9,011 nt of DNA from Gemmatimonadaceae bacterium. GTDB taxonomy: Bacteria > Gemmatimonadota > Gemmatimonadetes > Gemmatimonadales > Gemmatimonadaceae. The stretch lies in assembly GCA_025451425.1 (NCBI GenBank), contig JANWKK010000054.1, forward strand, positions 1 through 9,011, written 5' to 3'. Positions within the stretch are counted from its first letter, which is position 1, and every line of letters begins with the position of its first letter. A model generated the notes under the pieces. It searched no databases and was not told the origin of the DNA. It saw nothing but the letters and a program-made list of their open reading frames with translations. The translations under genes were made by a program, and so were the position numbers. Below, in pieces: positions 1 through 6,799 of this stretch.

Positions 1-435
1 CCGCATGCGCCGGCCGCCTCAGGCGCGATCGTCGTGCCGCGGCTGGACGGCATCCGGATCCTCGCCGTCGACGACGATCGTGACGCGCTCGCGCTCGTCC
101 GAGAGATTCTGGAAGCCACGGGCGCGACCGTCACGACGGCCGATTCCGGAAAGACGGCGTTGGACAAGGTCGCACGAGCATCGTTTGACGTCCTGGTGGT
201 CGATCTCGGCATGCCCGAAATGAACGGATTTGATCTCATGGAGGCGATCCGCCAGTCGAGCGACGCGCACGTCCGAGAGATCCCCGCGGCGGCGTTGACC
301 GCGTTCGCGCGGTCGGAGGATCGTACGCGGGCGCTGCGCAGCGGCTTCCAGATGCATCTAGCAAAGCCGATCGAGCCAGGCGAACTGATGGCGGCCACGG
401 CCATGCTCGCACGTCAGGCGCGCGTCCGCGAGTAG
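1..435 (+). CDS. Receiver (REC) domain, probable C-terminus of a hybrid sensor histidine kinase (5' partial)
   Basis: The frame is open from base 1, so the start probably lies upstream of the window. The first GTG in frame is at 34, but it sits in a linker rather than after a ribosome binding site. Numbering from that GTG, a complete CheY-like receiver is visible: the acidic cluster at residues 13-15 (VDDD), the phosphoacceptor Asp57 (VVDLGMPEMNG), the switch Thr89 (ALTAFA) and the conserved Lys111 (LAKPIEP). The Pro/Ala-rich lead-in and the short tail after the domain are typical of receivers attached to the C-terminus of PAS/GAF hybrid kinases (family knowledge). It would accept phosphate from a kinase core in the cytoplasm. 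No output domain follows, so a stand-alone single-domain regulator is the alternative if the GTG is real. Confidence 0.85.
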   Translation, partial: PHAPAASGAIVVPRLDGIRILAVDDDRDALALVREILEATGATVTTADSGKTALDKVARASFDVLVVDLGMPEMNGFDLMEAIRQSSDAHVREIPAAALTAFARSEDRTRALRSGFQMHLAKPIEPGELMAATAMLARQARVRE

Positions 436-475
436 GGGCCACCGGAGCCGGGGCCGTTCGGTGCGTTTGCCAAGC

Positions 476-495
476 CCGCTGCCGCACAGCGGTTT
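476..495 (+). terminator. Possible weak terminator after the receiver gene
   Basis: CCGCTG (476-481) and CAGCGG (487-492) form a perfect 6-bp stem with a five-base loop, followed by only TTT. It lies about 40 bases after the receiver stop codon. The short T-run makes it a weak candidate for intrinsic termination. Nothing else is recognisable between 436 and 565. Confidence 0.25.
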
Positions 496-565
496 CAGAG
501 CCCACCAAAGACAACACATGGGTCACGCGCGGCACAAAATCGAAAAGTCCTGAATCCCGAGATAA

Positions 566-800
566 GACGTGGCGCAAACTGACGGTGAGCCGCTGCCCGA
601 ACCGGGCGAAGCGTCCGGCGATCCCGGCGCCAAGACCGCCGCATTGAAGAACGCAATTCTGGGGCGCGGCATAGCGCTCGAATCGGTCGATGACCTCGAC
701 GGCGCGCTGGGCACGTCCAGTGGCGGATGCATTCGACTCCTCCGCGGTCTCTCGGCCGCCACGGAATTCACCACGCTGGTGCACGAATACGCGCACTTAT
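566..800 (+). pseudogene. Internal fragment of an ArdC-like / M78-type zinc metallopeptidase gene
   Basis: Translation in this frame gives a stretch containing AQTDGEPLP, ALGTSSGGCIRLLRGL and TTLVHEYAHL. The last has the HExxH zinc-binding motif (HEYAH) of the peptidase-like domain found in ArdC-type antirestriction proteins and related IrrE/ImmA-like zincins. In that family, the QT-G-PLP segment is normally preceded by a VFD motif and a long N-terminal DNA-binding region. Here an in-frame stop at 563-565 cuts it off. After HEYAHL the usual LLH continuation is lost and the frame turns into unrelated sequence overlapping the antisense of the next gene. Both ends are therefore truncated, and a functional enzyme is unlikely because the third zinc ligand region is missing. 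A GTG at 569 could start a short product, but no convincing ribosome binding site is seen. Confidence 0.65.
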
Positions 801-838
801 GTTCTGCAGTTGGTTATGTGCGGTCAGGCTCAGGCGGG

Positions 839-1405
839 TTAAGGCGCCGCCTCGAACACGATCGCTTCCGATTTCTGGGCCGTCCCAATTTGCAGCTCAT
901 AGCATCCGGCCTGCGGGACGATGATGCCGGTGGCCCAGAAGGACCAGTCAGTAGCGGACGGACGGTCATGCGGCGCTTGCAGTTCGAGGCGATCTGTCGG
1001 TCCGTGATCACTGCTGAACATCAACGGCGTCGACATCGCGTCGAGTGCGCGGCCGTGGATGGTGACGGCGCCGGCGTACGACGGTTCGGCAACGACCGGC
1101 GTCTTCGCCGGCCGCGGCCGGCCGCTGTAGATGGGGATCTTGCTGAAGCTGAAACGTGCCGGCGCCAGGGTGTCTGATTTCCATGCCAGGTTGATGTAGA
1201 CCGGGCCGTCGCCGAACCACACGCCGCCACCGCCGAAAATATGCGGCGACGGTGGAACGATCTGCAGGCTGCCGTTGCTGACTGGGCACGGGGGGCTCGT
1301 CGCCGGTGTGGCGGCCAGACGTTGTGTGGCGCCGCGCGCCATCACGCTAATTGGCGTCACTGCACAGCTGATCATTCCGAGGAGCGCAATGGCCAAGCGA
1401 ATCAT
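839..1405 (-). CDS. Small secreted protein of unknown function
   Basis: A 188-residue product. The ATG at 1403-1405 is preceded by AGGAGG at six bases, a near-ideal ribosome binding site that fixes the start. Residues 1-22 or so (positively charged MIRL, then a hydrophobic run ending ...SVMA) look like a Sec signal peptide. The lipobox-like MISC near residue 11 fits the consensus poorly. The mature part has a Gly-rich segment with VWFGDGPVYINLAW, a basic IYSGRPRPAK stretch, and a C-terminal block with DWSFWATGIIVPQAGCYELQI. A Trp-rich block ending in P-GCYE resembles the beta-sandwich ends of several uncharacterised secreted proteins (loose family impression), but I do not recognise a named family. 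It is flanked by mobile-element debris on both sides and has no operon partner. Its 3' end lies about 40 bases from the ArdC-like fragment. Confidence 0.75.
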   Translation of the reverse strand: MIRLAIALLGMISCAVTPISVMARGATQRLAATPATSPPCPVSNGSLQIVPPSPHIFGGGGVWFGDGPVYINLAWKSDTLAPARFSFSKIPIYSGRPRPAKTPVVAEPSYAGAVTIHGRALDAMSTPLMFSSDHGPTDRLELQAPHDRPSATDWSFWATGIIVPQAGCYELQIGTAQKSEAIVFEAAP

Positions 1406-1620
1406 GGAGGACCTCCTGACGAATAGACAGTCTGAAGCCTCGTCTTGTTAACTGCCACGATCGCAGATACGGTGACTTTAACAGAAGAGCATTATTCGCC
1501 CGAGAGCGAGAATTCCTACGAACCTGCGTCGTGACAAACAGAGCCATTCACACTGAGGACTACTAAGGCCGTCGTCGACTCCCGTTCTCACGGTCCGCTA
1601 CGTAACATAACCTGCAGGCC
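1406..1620. other. Intergenic region between the secreted-protein gene and the RIT locus
   Basis: This stretch should contain the minus-strand promoter of the secreted protein and the right-hand end of the RIT element. A possible promoter on the minus strand is TTGTCA near 1535, with an AT-rich AATTCT about 17 bases downstream, but the match is poor. No terminator with a T-run is visible downstream of the last recombinase. The segment around 1590-1620 (ACGTAACATAACCTGCAGG) contains the 8-bp palindrome CCTGCAGG and may belong to the RIT end. Confidence 0.35.
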
Positions 1621-2631
1621 TTACAGGCTGCGGAGGAACTGCATCAGAGATGGATCGTCACGCCAGCGCCGCGTCGGCGTCGGACTCGCCGAAAACGACG
1701 ACGTCGCCAGCATCCTGGCCTTCGTCTCCAGATCCACTTCGGCATACACGTTCATCGTGTCGATCGAGACGTGCCCCAGCCACGCGCGGATCGTATTGAT
1801 GTCCACGCCTGCACGTAGCAAGTGCGTCGCCGTCGTGTGCCGGATGACGTGCGGGCTGATGCCTTTCTTCGCGAGTGACGGCTGCGTCCGCGTCGCCTGT
1901 GCGACGCACCGCGCGACGGTCGCATGGATCGCGAAGCGCGTCATCGGTCGACGCCGTCGATTGAGAAATACCGGTTCGTCCTGGGCCCGACCGGTCGTCA
2001 TCTGGCCGAGCACGCGCGTCGTCGTGGGCCAGAGCGGACAGTACCGCGTCTTGCCGCCTTTACCCGTCAGCCGTGGCGAGCCCGACCCGTCGGCATGGCG
2101 ATCGAGATCGCTAATCGTGAGGGCGGCGGCTTCGCTCGCCCGTGCGCCGCTGTTATAGAGAAACAGCACGAGCGCGTGATCGCGACGGCCCGCCTCGGTC
2201 GCGCGATCGGGCGCCGCCAGAATCGCGTCGATTTCGGCTTTCTCCAAGTACGCGAGGGCGGGCCGGTCGTAGCGTTTGAACGGCACGCTGCGGATCTGGC
2301 GGCACCACATCAGGCACTCGGGGGCGCGCTCGCCGACGAAGTATGCGAACGCGTGCACGGCCGCGAGCCGCTGATTGCGAGTGCGCACGCTGCAGTGGCG
2401 CTCGCGCTCCAGATGCTGCAGGAACTCCCGCAGCACCGGTGCGGAGAGCTCCGTCATCGCCAGCCGATCGATCGGGCGCCGCAGGCGGCCAGCGGCAAAC
2501 GGTAGCAGGAGCCGAAACGTGTCGCGATAACTCCGTTGCGTGTGGCGCGACAGATTCCGTTCGACGATCAGGTGCTCGAGCAAGAAGCGGCGTATCCAGG
2601 GACCAGCGGCCAAGGCGTCAGTTTTGGACAT
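1621..2631 (-). CDS. ritC: RIT tyrosine recombinase, third gene
   Basis: A 336-residue tyrosine site-specific recombinase. An N-terminal SAM-like core-binding domain (about residues 10-110, beginning FLLEHLIVERNLSRHTQRSY) precedes the catalytic domain. All catalytic positions are visible: Arg164 (SGARASE), Lys191/194 (GKGGKTR), His261 and Arg264 (HVIRHTTATHLL), His287 (WLGHVS) and the nucleophile Tyr296 (MNVYAEVD). The ATG at 2631 follows GGAGGTG by five bases. It overlaps the end of the second recombinase by 14 bases, so the two are probably co-translated. In the RIT family the three proteins are thought to act together on element ends. The enzyme looks intact, but its first partner is truncated here. 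The short C-terminal tail after the Tyr helix (WRDDPSLMQFLRSL) has no clear role. Confidence 0.88.
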   Translation of the reverse strand: MSKTDALAAGPWIRRFLLEHLIVERNLSRHTQRSYRDTFRLLLPFAAGRLRRPIDRLAMTELSAPVLREFLQHLERERHCSVRTRNQRLAAVHAFAYFVGERAPECLMWCRQIRSVPFKRYDRPALAYLEKAEIDAILAAPDRATEAGRRDHALVLFLYNSGARASEAAALTISDLDRHADGSGSPRLTGKGGKTRYCPLWPTTTRVLGQMTTGRAQDEPVFLNRRRRPMTRFAIHATVARCVAQATRTQPSLAKKGISPHVIRHTTATHLLRAGVDINTIRAWLGHVSIDTMNVYAEVDLETKARMLATSSFSASPTPTRRWRDDPSLMQFLRSL

Positions 2632-3559
2632 CGCACACCTCCGCGTACTGCAGGAACCGGAGTCCCGCCTGCATCGCCACGTCCGAGGTCATCTGCAGGT
2701 ACCGCTGTGTTTCCACCACGCTCCGGTGCCCGAGGTACGTCGTCAGATGCGGCAACAATCGCTGGACGTTTTTGCCCTCGTGATACCACGTCAGGAGACG
2801 ATTCATCGCGAAGGTGTGCCGGAGATCGTGGAGGCGCGGCCGGAACGACCGGCCGACGGGGTGATCGAGGCCTGCCTGCTGCCGCACCCGATAGAACACC
2901 AACTCCGCCGTCTGGCGAAGGATGCGCCGGTGGCGATGGTCCGAGAGAAATGGGCCCGTCGGCGCACAATCGGTCCCGGCGTACTGTCGATTCCGGTACC
3001 TGCGGAGCACGCCCGTGAGATCGTCGCCGATCGGGACGAGGCGGCTCTTGTAGAACTTCGTCTCGCGAATCGTGAGGAGCCGCTCGCGGAGATCGACGTC
3101 CCGTATGTCGAGCGCGAGCGCCTCGCTAATCCGCAGGCCGGTCGCATACAACAAGAGCAGCAGCGTGCGCATCGTCGCCGGCCGGACGAGCCAATCCTCT
3201 TCGTGGCGCTCGTCGACCGCCGTGAGCAACCGGCGCATCTCGGCGTCCGAGTAGAGATACGGAACGAACGTCTGCGCCACGACCGGCTTCGTGCGCGGCA
3301 CCGGCGACGTCGTCGCGTACTCGCGACGGATCGCGAATCGGTAAAACGCATTCACCGTGTGATAGCGGGCCAGCCACGCCTGCGTGACCGGTCCGCGCCC
3401 ATCGATGTACCGCCGGACGGCCTGTGGTGAAACGGTCGCGATCTCGCGATCGCCGACGATCCTGAGAAACGTGCGGAGACGGACCTGCTCGCCGTGAAAA
3501 CAGACGCCGAGCGACCGGCGATGACGAATGTACTCGTCAAGACACTGCGAGAGGGTCAT
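2618..3559 (-). CDS. ritB: RIT tyrosine recombinase, second gene
   Basis: A 313-residue tyrosine recombinase. The N-terminal segment (MTLSQCLDEYIRHRRSLGV) starts a core-binding domain of roughly 90 residues. The catalytic domain shows Arg143 (TGLRISEAL), Lys171 (TKFYKSR), His244 and Arg247 (HDLRHTFA), His278 (LGHRS) and Tyr287 (TQRYLQM). The ATG at 3559 is placed by a GGGAGGTG ribosome binding site five bases upstream. That site lies inside the end of the preceding recombinase, whose TGA overlaps this ATG (ATGA). The 3' end overlaps the third recombinase. The gene looks intact and has the same high GC as its neighbour. Transcription would normally come from upstream of the first gene, which is gone here, so expression is doubtful. 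Confidence 0.88.
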   Translation of the reverse strand: MTLSQCLDEYIRHRRSLGVCFHGEQVRLRTFLRIVGDREIATVSPQAVRRYIDGRGPVTQAWLARYHTVNAFYRFAIRREYATTSPVPRTKPVVAQTFVPYLYSDAEMRRLLTAVDERHEEDWLVRPATMRTLLLLLYATGLRISEALALDIRDVDLRERLLTIRETKFYKSRLVPIGDDLTGVLRRYRNRQYAGTDCAPTGPFLSDHRHRRILRQTAELVFYRVRQQAGLDHPVGRSFRPRLHDLRHTFAMNRLLTWYHEGKNVQRLLPHLTTYLGHRSVVETQRYLQMTSDVAMQAGLRFLQYAEVCDVQN

Positions 3560-3825
3560 TGCACACCTCCCAACGACATCGCCGCAACCGCGCGGAGGGC
3601 GGCGAGCTGCCCGATCGCATAGAACGGCGTCTCGCGCGCGGCACAGGATGCCTCATGCGCGACGAGCGCGGTCAGATCGACATCGCCCACCACGCGAAGC
3701 GCCGTCAGGTCCACTTTGGCGTAGATCTCCGTCGCCCGCAGGCTCGTGTGTCCGAGATGATCGCTGATCTCTTTCAGGCTGAAGCCCTCGGCGAGCAGGT
3801 ACGTCGCACTCGCGTGCTGACACGC
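3556..3825 (-). pseudogene. ritA: RIT tyrosine recombinase, first gene, C-terminal remnant
   Basis: Only the last 89 codons remain. They read HASATYLLAEGFSLKEISDH, then LGHTSLRATEIYAKVDLTAL, and end in GGVQ with a TGA that overlaps the ATG of the second recombinase. The histidine of LGH and the nucleophilic Tyr of EIYAKVDL are present. The core-binding domain, the catalytic Arg/Lys and the Arg of the HxxR motif are missing. The break comes exactly where the family has an RHASATYLL-type motif: here it reads CQHASATYLL, with an in-frame TAG three codons upstream (3826-3828). A 7-bp inverted repeat (3821-3847) spans the break. The deletion removes the first gene's start and the promoter end of the RIT locus. 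Confidence 0.8.
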
Positions 3826-3847
3826 CTAAGGTTTGAGACGAGGCGTG
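3821..3847. repeat. Inverted repeat at the RIT truncation point
   Basis: CACGCCT (3821-3827) and AGGCGTG (3841-3847) are perfectly complementary, with a 13-base loop. The repeat straddles the point where the first recombinase stops matching its family. No T-run follows on either strand, so it is unlikely to be an intrinsic terminator. Confidence 0.45.
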
Positions 3848-3874
3848 GATCAGTAGCACGAGGGCTGATTGCCA

Positions 3875-4129
3875 ATGGTGCAGCCGAACGCGGTGTTGAA
3901 CGCGGTGTCGGATGACGAGCGTCGCCGCCTCCTGGCGCACAGCGAACGTGTGCACCTCCCGAGTGGAACGATCCTGGCGGAGCCTGGCGAAGCCATGCGC
4001 CACGCGTACTTCCCATTGGACGGCGTCATTTCGCTCCTCGCCTTGACCGCGAACGGGACCGCCGCGGAGGTGGCGATGATCGGCAACGACGGGGTCGTCG
4101 GCATCCCGACATCAGCGAGATCATGGTGA
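3875..4129 (+). pseudogene. Crp/Fnr-like cyclic-nucleotide-binding regulator, N-terminal fragment
   Basis: The start is ATG 3875, with GAGGG about ten bases upstream; a TTG at 3869 is the less likely alternative. The product is 84 residues. It carries the first part of a cNMP-binding beta-barrel: LPSGTILAEPGEAMRHAYFP, then GVISLLALTANGTAAEVAMI and GNDGVVGIP. In this subfamily of Crp-like proteins the GIP is followed by the rest of the sensor domain, a dimerisation helix and a C-terminal HTH, about 140 more residues. All of these are missing. The frame passes instead into sequence that, in another frame, encodes the middle of a CpaF ATPase, and stops at 4129. The fragment cannot bind DNA as a normal regulator. 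Confidence 0.75.
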
Positions 4130-5046
4130 ACGGCTCGCAGCAGGTTTTCGTCGAGCGTGCCGGCGTGCTCCAACACGTGCCTGACGTGCACGTGGATGAG
4201 CGCAACCTGAAGGTGGCGGTCAAGAACATTGCTCGCGCCCTCGGTGATGACGTGTCCGAGGAACAGCCGATCCTCGATTCGCGACTGCCTGATGGCTCTC
4301 GAGTGGCTGCCGTCTTTCCGCCCTGCAGCATTGGCGGCACCACACTGACGATCCGCAAGTTTCAAACGCGGTTCTTCACTGCCGACGAACTGGTGCGAAC
4401 TGGCACGATCACATCAGAAGGACTTCGGTGCGTCCGCGACGCGATTGAACGTCGGCAGAACGTCTTGATCAGCGGTGGCACCAGCACGGGCAAGACTACA
4501 CTCCTCAACGCGCTGACGGCATTTTTGCCGGACGGCGATCGCCTCGTCATCATCGAGGACACGGCGGAGCTGCAGATCAACAAGCGGAACGTCGTCCGCT
4601 TCGAAGGTCGGCGAGCCCAAACGAACATGCCTGCGGTGACGATCCGCGATCTCTTGCGCGCGACGCTTCGGCATCGACCGGATCGTATTATTCTCGGCGA
4701 AGTGCGAGGAGGGGAAGCGTACGACCTGTTGCAAGCGCTGAATACCGGCCACAGCGGGTCGCTGTCGACCATCCACTCGAATTCAGCGGTACAGGCGCTC
4801 GCACGCTTTACTTCGTGCGTCCTGCAGTCCGGCGTGGAGCTTCCCTACCAAGCGGTGCGGCACATGATTGCCGACTCCGTGCAAATGGTGCTCCACATCG
4901 ACAGAAGACAAGGACACAGAGTCGTTACGGAACTCGCTCGTGTCTGCGCGTACGACGTCGAGCACGACCGTTTCCACCTTGCACCGAGTGCTGAGCACCA
5001 TCAGAAGATTGGTAGGTGCCAGGAGGTCAATGATGCGTGCGGATGA
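4123..5046 (+). CDS. CpaF-type (TadA/VirB11-like) secretion ATPase, N-terminally truncated
   Basis: A 307-residue product from the first ATG, but family similarity already begins at about 4108 (DISEIMVNG). The start is therefore not native, and the usual N-terminal region of more than 100 residues is missing. The ATPase core is intact: IRKF linker, Walker A GGTSTGKTT (residues 118-126), IIEDTAELQI (Asp box), Walker B region DRIILGEVRGGEA (187-199) and His box GHSGSLSTIHSN (209-220). CpaF proteins power type IV Tad pilus assembly as hexamers on the inner membrane face. No tad partners are present. No ribosome binding site precedes 4123; translation could only come by reinitiation from the Crp fragment, whose TGA (4127-4129) overlaps. 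The C-terminus overlaps the excisionase-like gene and may itself be replaced after about 4985. TrbB-like conjugation ATPases are the alternative family. Confidence 0.8.
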   Translation: MVNGSQQVFVERAGVLQHVPDVHVDERNLKVAVKNIARALGDDVSEEQPILDSRLPDGSRVAAVFPPCSIGGTTLTIRKFQTRFFTADELVRTGTITSEGLRCVRDAIERRQNVLISGGTSTGKTTLLNALTAFLPDGDRLVIIEDTAELQINKRNVVRFEGRRAQTNMPAVTIRDLLRATLRHRPDRIILGEVRGGEAYDLLQALNTGHSGSLSTIHSNSAVQALARFTSCVLQSGVELPYQAVRHMIADSVQMVLHIDRRQGHRVVTELARVCAYDVEHDRFHLAPSAEHHQKIGRCQEVNDACG

Positions 5047-5302
5047 GCTGTTGAACGTGGTCGACGCGGCTAACTGCCTTGGGATCCGACCATGGACCCT
5101 GCGGCATTGGATATCAGATGGCAAAATCGAAATTGTGAAATACGGCAACGGAATTGTACGGATCCGTCGGAGTGTACTTGACCGATTCGTAGCGGGTTGT
5201 ACTATCAAAGCGAGACGGGGCCATGGAACTGGACACACGAAAGAATCGCGACTACTCGAAGGGGCCGGCATGGGACGAGAAGACGAGTCGCTGGCTCGTT
5301 GA
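5033..5302 (+). CDS. Excisionase-like helix-turn-helix DNA-binding protein
   Basis: An 89-residue product from ATG 5033, chosen because AGGAGG (5021-5026) lies six bases upstream. ATG 5030 in the same frame is only three bases away. Residues 1-55 form a winged HTH of the MerR/excisionase (HTH_17) type: ELLNVVDAANCLGIRPWTLR, then WISDGKIEIVKYGNGIVRIR and SVLDRFVAG. Such proteins bind next to attachment sites and steer integrases toward excision. The gene sits directly upstream of, and overlaps, an integrase, the usual int/xis arrangement. The last 25 or so residues (GHGTGHTKESR...) overlap the integrase start by 80 bases and look like read-through beyond the normal family end. It overlaps the truncated CpaF by a few codons, so the ribosome binding site lies inside that gene. 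Confidence 0.7.
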   Translation: MRADELLNVVDAANCLGIRPWTLRHWISDGKIEIVKYGNGIVRIRRSVLDRFVAGCTIKARRGHGTGHTKESRLLEGAGMGREDESLAR

Positions 5303-6416
5303 GGTCCGATACCCAGACGGTTCGCGCCGTCGCAAACGCCTACGTCGCGAGCGCGAAGCGCTGCGACTGTGGGCAGGAGAACATGCGAAGATCCAGAACG
5401 GTACCTGGGATGACCGCGCCGCGCGCAACGTCACGGTCGCCGAAGCGATGAAACAGTACCGGGAATTTTCGAAGGTTCAGCACCGCTCGCACGACAGCTA
5501 CATCGATCCATCGCTTACGCTTTGGGAAGCGCACCTCGGACCTCACACCCACCTCGCCAAGGTCGGCTCCCAAACGATCGAGGATTTCAAGTTGAAGCGG
5601 GCGCAGAAAGTTGCGCGCAGTACGACGGACAAGGACCTGGCGATCCTAAAGGCGTTCTTCAACTGGTGCATCGGGCACGAGCTGGCGGTCTCGAACCCGT
5701 TCGCCGCGTGAAGCTGTTCCACGAGGACAACTCACGGCTGCGGTATCTGACTCGCGAAGAATACGGCCGGCTGATCGAGGCGGTGCGGGCAATGAAGGCA
5801 CGCGCGAACAAGCCGTCGCCATACCTCGAGGAAAAGATCGTCTTGGCGGCGCACACGGGCTTGCGCCGTGGCAGTCTCTTTGACCTGCAGTGGGACCAGA
5901 TCGATCTCGCCAATAGCGTGATGCGGATTCCACGAACGAAGAGCGGCCGGCCGCTGTCGGTCCCGCTCAACGCGACGGCAAAGGGAACACTCGAAAAGCT
6001 ATCCAAGTCGCGGGAGCCGGAGAATCCGTACGTGTTCCCCCACAAGCTCGGAAAGAATGCAGGCGAGCCGGTTCACGACGTCAAGAACGGCTTCCACGCA
6101 GCCCTGGAGCTGGCGGGGATCGAAGACTTCACCTGGCACGATCTGCGGCACACGTTCGCCTCGTGGCTGATGATGCGCGGTGCTTCCCTCCGCAGCGTCG
6201 CTGAGCTGCTCGGCCATCAGTCGATAAAGATGACGATGCGCTACGCGCACCTGTCGCCGACATTCTTGTCTGCCGAAGTCAGCCTGCTCGATCCGCCGCC
6301 GCCCCCGGCTCCGACGACTCCAAAGGGCAAGGCGAAAAGCAAGAGGGCAAGAAAAGGGCGAAGCGGTCCCGTGAGCGATTCTGCGGAGACCGACGTGTCG
6401 GATTTTATTCGAAAAA

Positions 6417-6463
6417 TGGCTCCTCAGGCTGGATTCGAACCAGCAACCCTCCGGTTAACAGCC
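6417..6463 (-). tRNA. 3' half of tRNA-Asn(GTT), integrase attachment core (attL/attR/attP-like)
   Basis: On the minus strand the sequence runs from the anticodon loop CTGTTAA (GTT at 6459-6457) through the 3' anticodon strand CCGGA and a five-base variable loop. It continues with the T arm GCTGG-TTCGAAT-CCAGC, the acceptor strand CTGAGGA, a G discriminator and an encoded CCA ending at 6417. The 5' anticodon strand pairs only at its first two or three bases (AGTGG against CCGGA). No D arm or 5' acceptor strand follows, so this is not a functional tRNA. A tRNA 3' half immediately after an integrase gene is the classic attachment core left by site-specific integration. It is antisense to the integrase tail. 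Confidence 0.85.
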
Positions 6464-6799
6464 ACTTTTCTCAAGCCGGCCGGGGACGACCCCGGGCAAC
6501 CAGGCCGATTTTCATTGGGCAATCCCAGGCCCAGAGGCAACTCTGGACCTCACCAAACCGCGCCAGATTGTCCCCAGTTTGTCCCACGAGTTTCTATCGC
6601 GCACTGCGGTTTCAGTGAACCAGTTGATTGCGACGGAGACGGATGGAACCCTCTTGGACTCTTTGGATTCTGTAACTTACAGATTCCACATTGCCGCGAA
6701 TGCCGTCGATGCCCAGCGTTACCGTGGCGCCTTGCACGCTATTGCACGCACAGCCGCGCTTCAACCAGTTGGAAAGCACGCTGATTCGCAATCCTGCAT
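6464..6799. other. Non-coding, hairpin-rich stretch after the attachment core
   Basis: Apart from the read-through integrase tail, I see no credible gene here on either strand; the short frames lack ribosome binding sites and family features. The first 85 bases hold three consecutive small inverted repeats (6480-6495, 6516-6527 and 6531-6546). This is the position expected for the arm of an attachment site belonging to an element on the right. No intact 5' half of the tRNA is present. Confidence 0.5.
6480..6546. repeat. Cluster of three small hairpins beside the tRNA half
   Basis: CCGGGG-ACGA-CCCCGG (6480-6495), TGGG-CAAT-CCCA (6516-6527) and CCAGAG-GCAA-CTCTGG (6531-6546) are perfect stems within 67 bases. 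The last has a GNRA-type tetraloop when read on the plus strand. They may be structural parts of an attachment arm or of an RNA; no T-run makes any of them a clear terminator. Confidence 0.5.

Larger units (their letters stand above)
1621..3825 (-). mobile_element. Truncated recombinase-in-trio (RIT) element
   Basis: Three tyrosine recombinase reading frames lie head to tail on the minus strand. A 4-base overlap (ATGA) joins the first to the second, and a 14-base overlap joins the second to the third. This tight, translationally coupled arrangement of three different recombinases is the defining feature of RIT elements (established knowledge). Only the last 89 codons of the first gene remain, with an in-frame stop at 3826-3828 where the similarity ends. 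The leading half of the element and its terminal repeat are therefore missing, and the locus should be immobile on its own. Confidence 0.8.
5223..6784 (+). pseudogene. tRNA-targeting tyrosine integrase, frameshifted
   Basis: The first part (5223-5711) encodes an arm-binding domain (WLVEVRYPDGSRRRKRLRRE) and a core-binding domain ending AFFNWCIGHELAVSNPFAA, then stops at TGA 5709-5711. The protein continues without loss in the -1 frame from VKLFHEDNSRLRYLT. It carries the full catalytic set: Arg in HTGLRRGSLFDLQW, Lys in RTKSGRPLSVPL, His/Arg in WHDLRHTFASWL, His in LLGHQS and Tyr in MTMRYAHLSP. Restoring one base at 5703-5706 (GCCGCGTGAAG) joins the two. The context has no heptameric slippery site, so this is a mutation or a sequencing error rather than programmed shifting. 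A Pro/Lys-rich tail (DPPPPPAPTT) follows the catalytic domain. The frame then reads through the antisense of a tRNA half (QAGFEPATLRLT), as tRNA-adjacent integrases often do, and ends only at 6784. Confidence 0.82.

Noticed and set aside
1406..1417. Near-palindrome GGAGGTCCTCC over the ribosome binding site of the secreted-protein gene
   Set aside because: The centre leaves only one unpaired base, too short for a stable RNA hairpin, so a regulatory role is not supported.
1924..2505. 193-codon open frame on the plus strand
   Set aside because: Antisense shadow of the third RIT recombinase, with no ribosome binding site or recognisable domain.
2540..3430. 296-codon open frame on the plus strand
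   Set aside because: It is antisense to two recombinase genes that carry complete catalytic motifs; it has no family features, and its length follows from high GC.
5700..5715. Programmed -1 frameshift in the integrase
   Set aside because: No slippery heptamer or downstream pseudoknot is evident, and such shifting is not typical of tRNA-targeting integrases.
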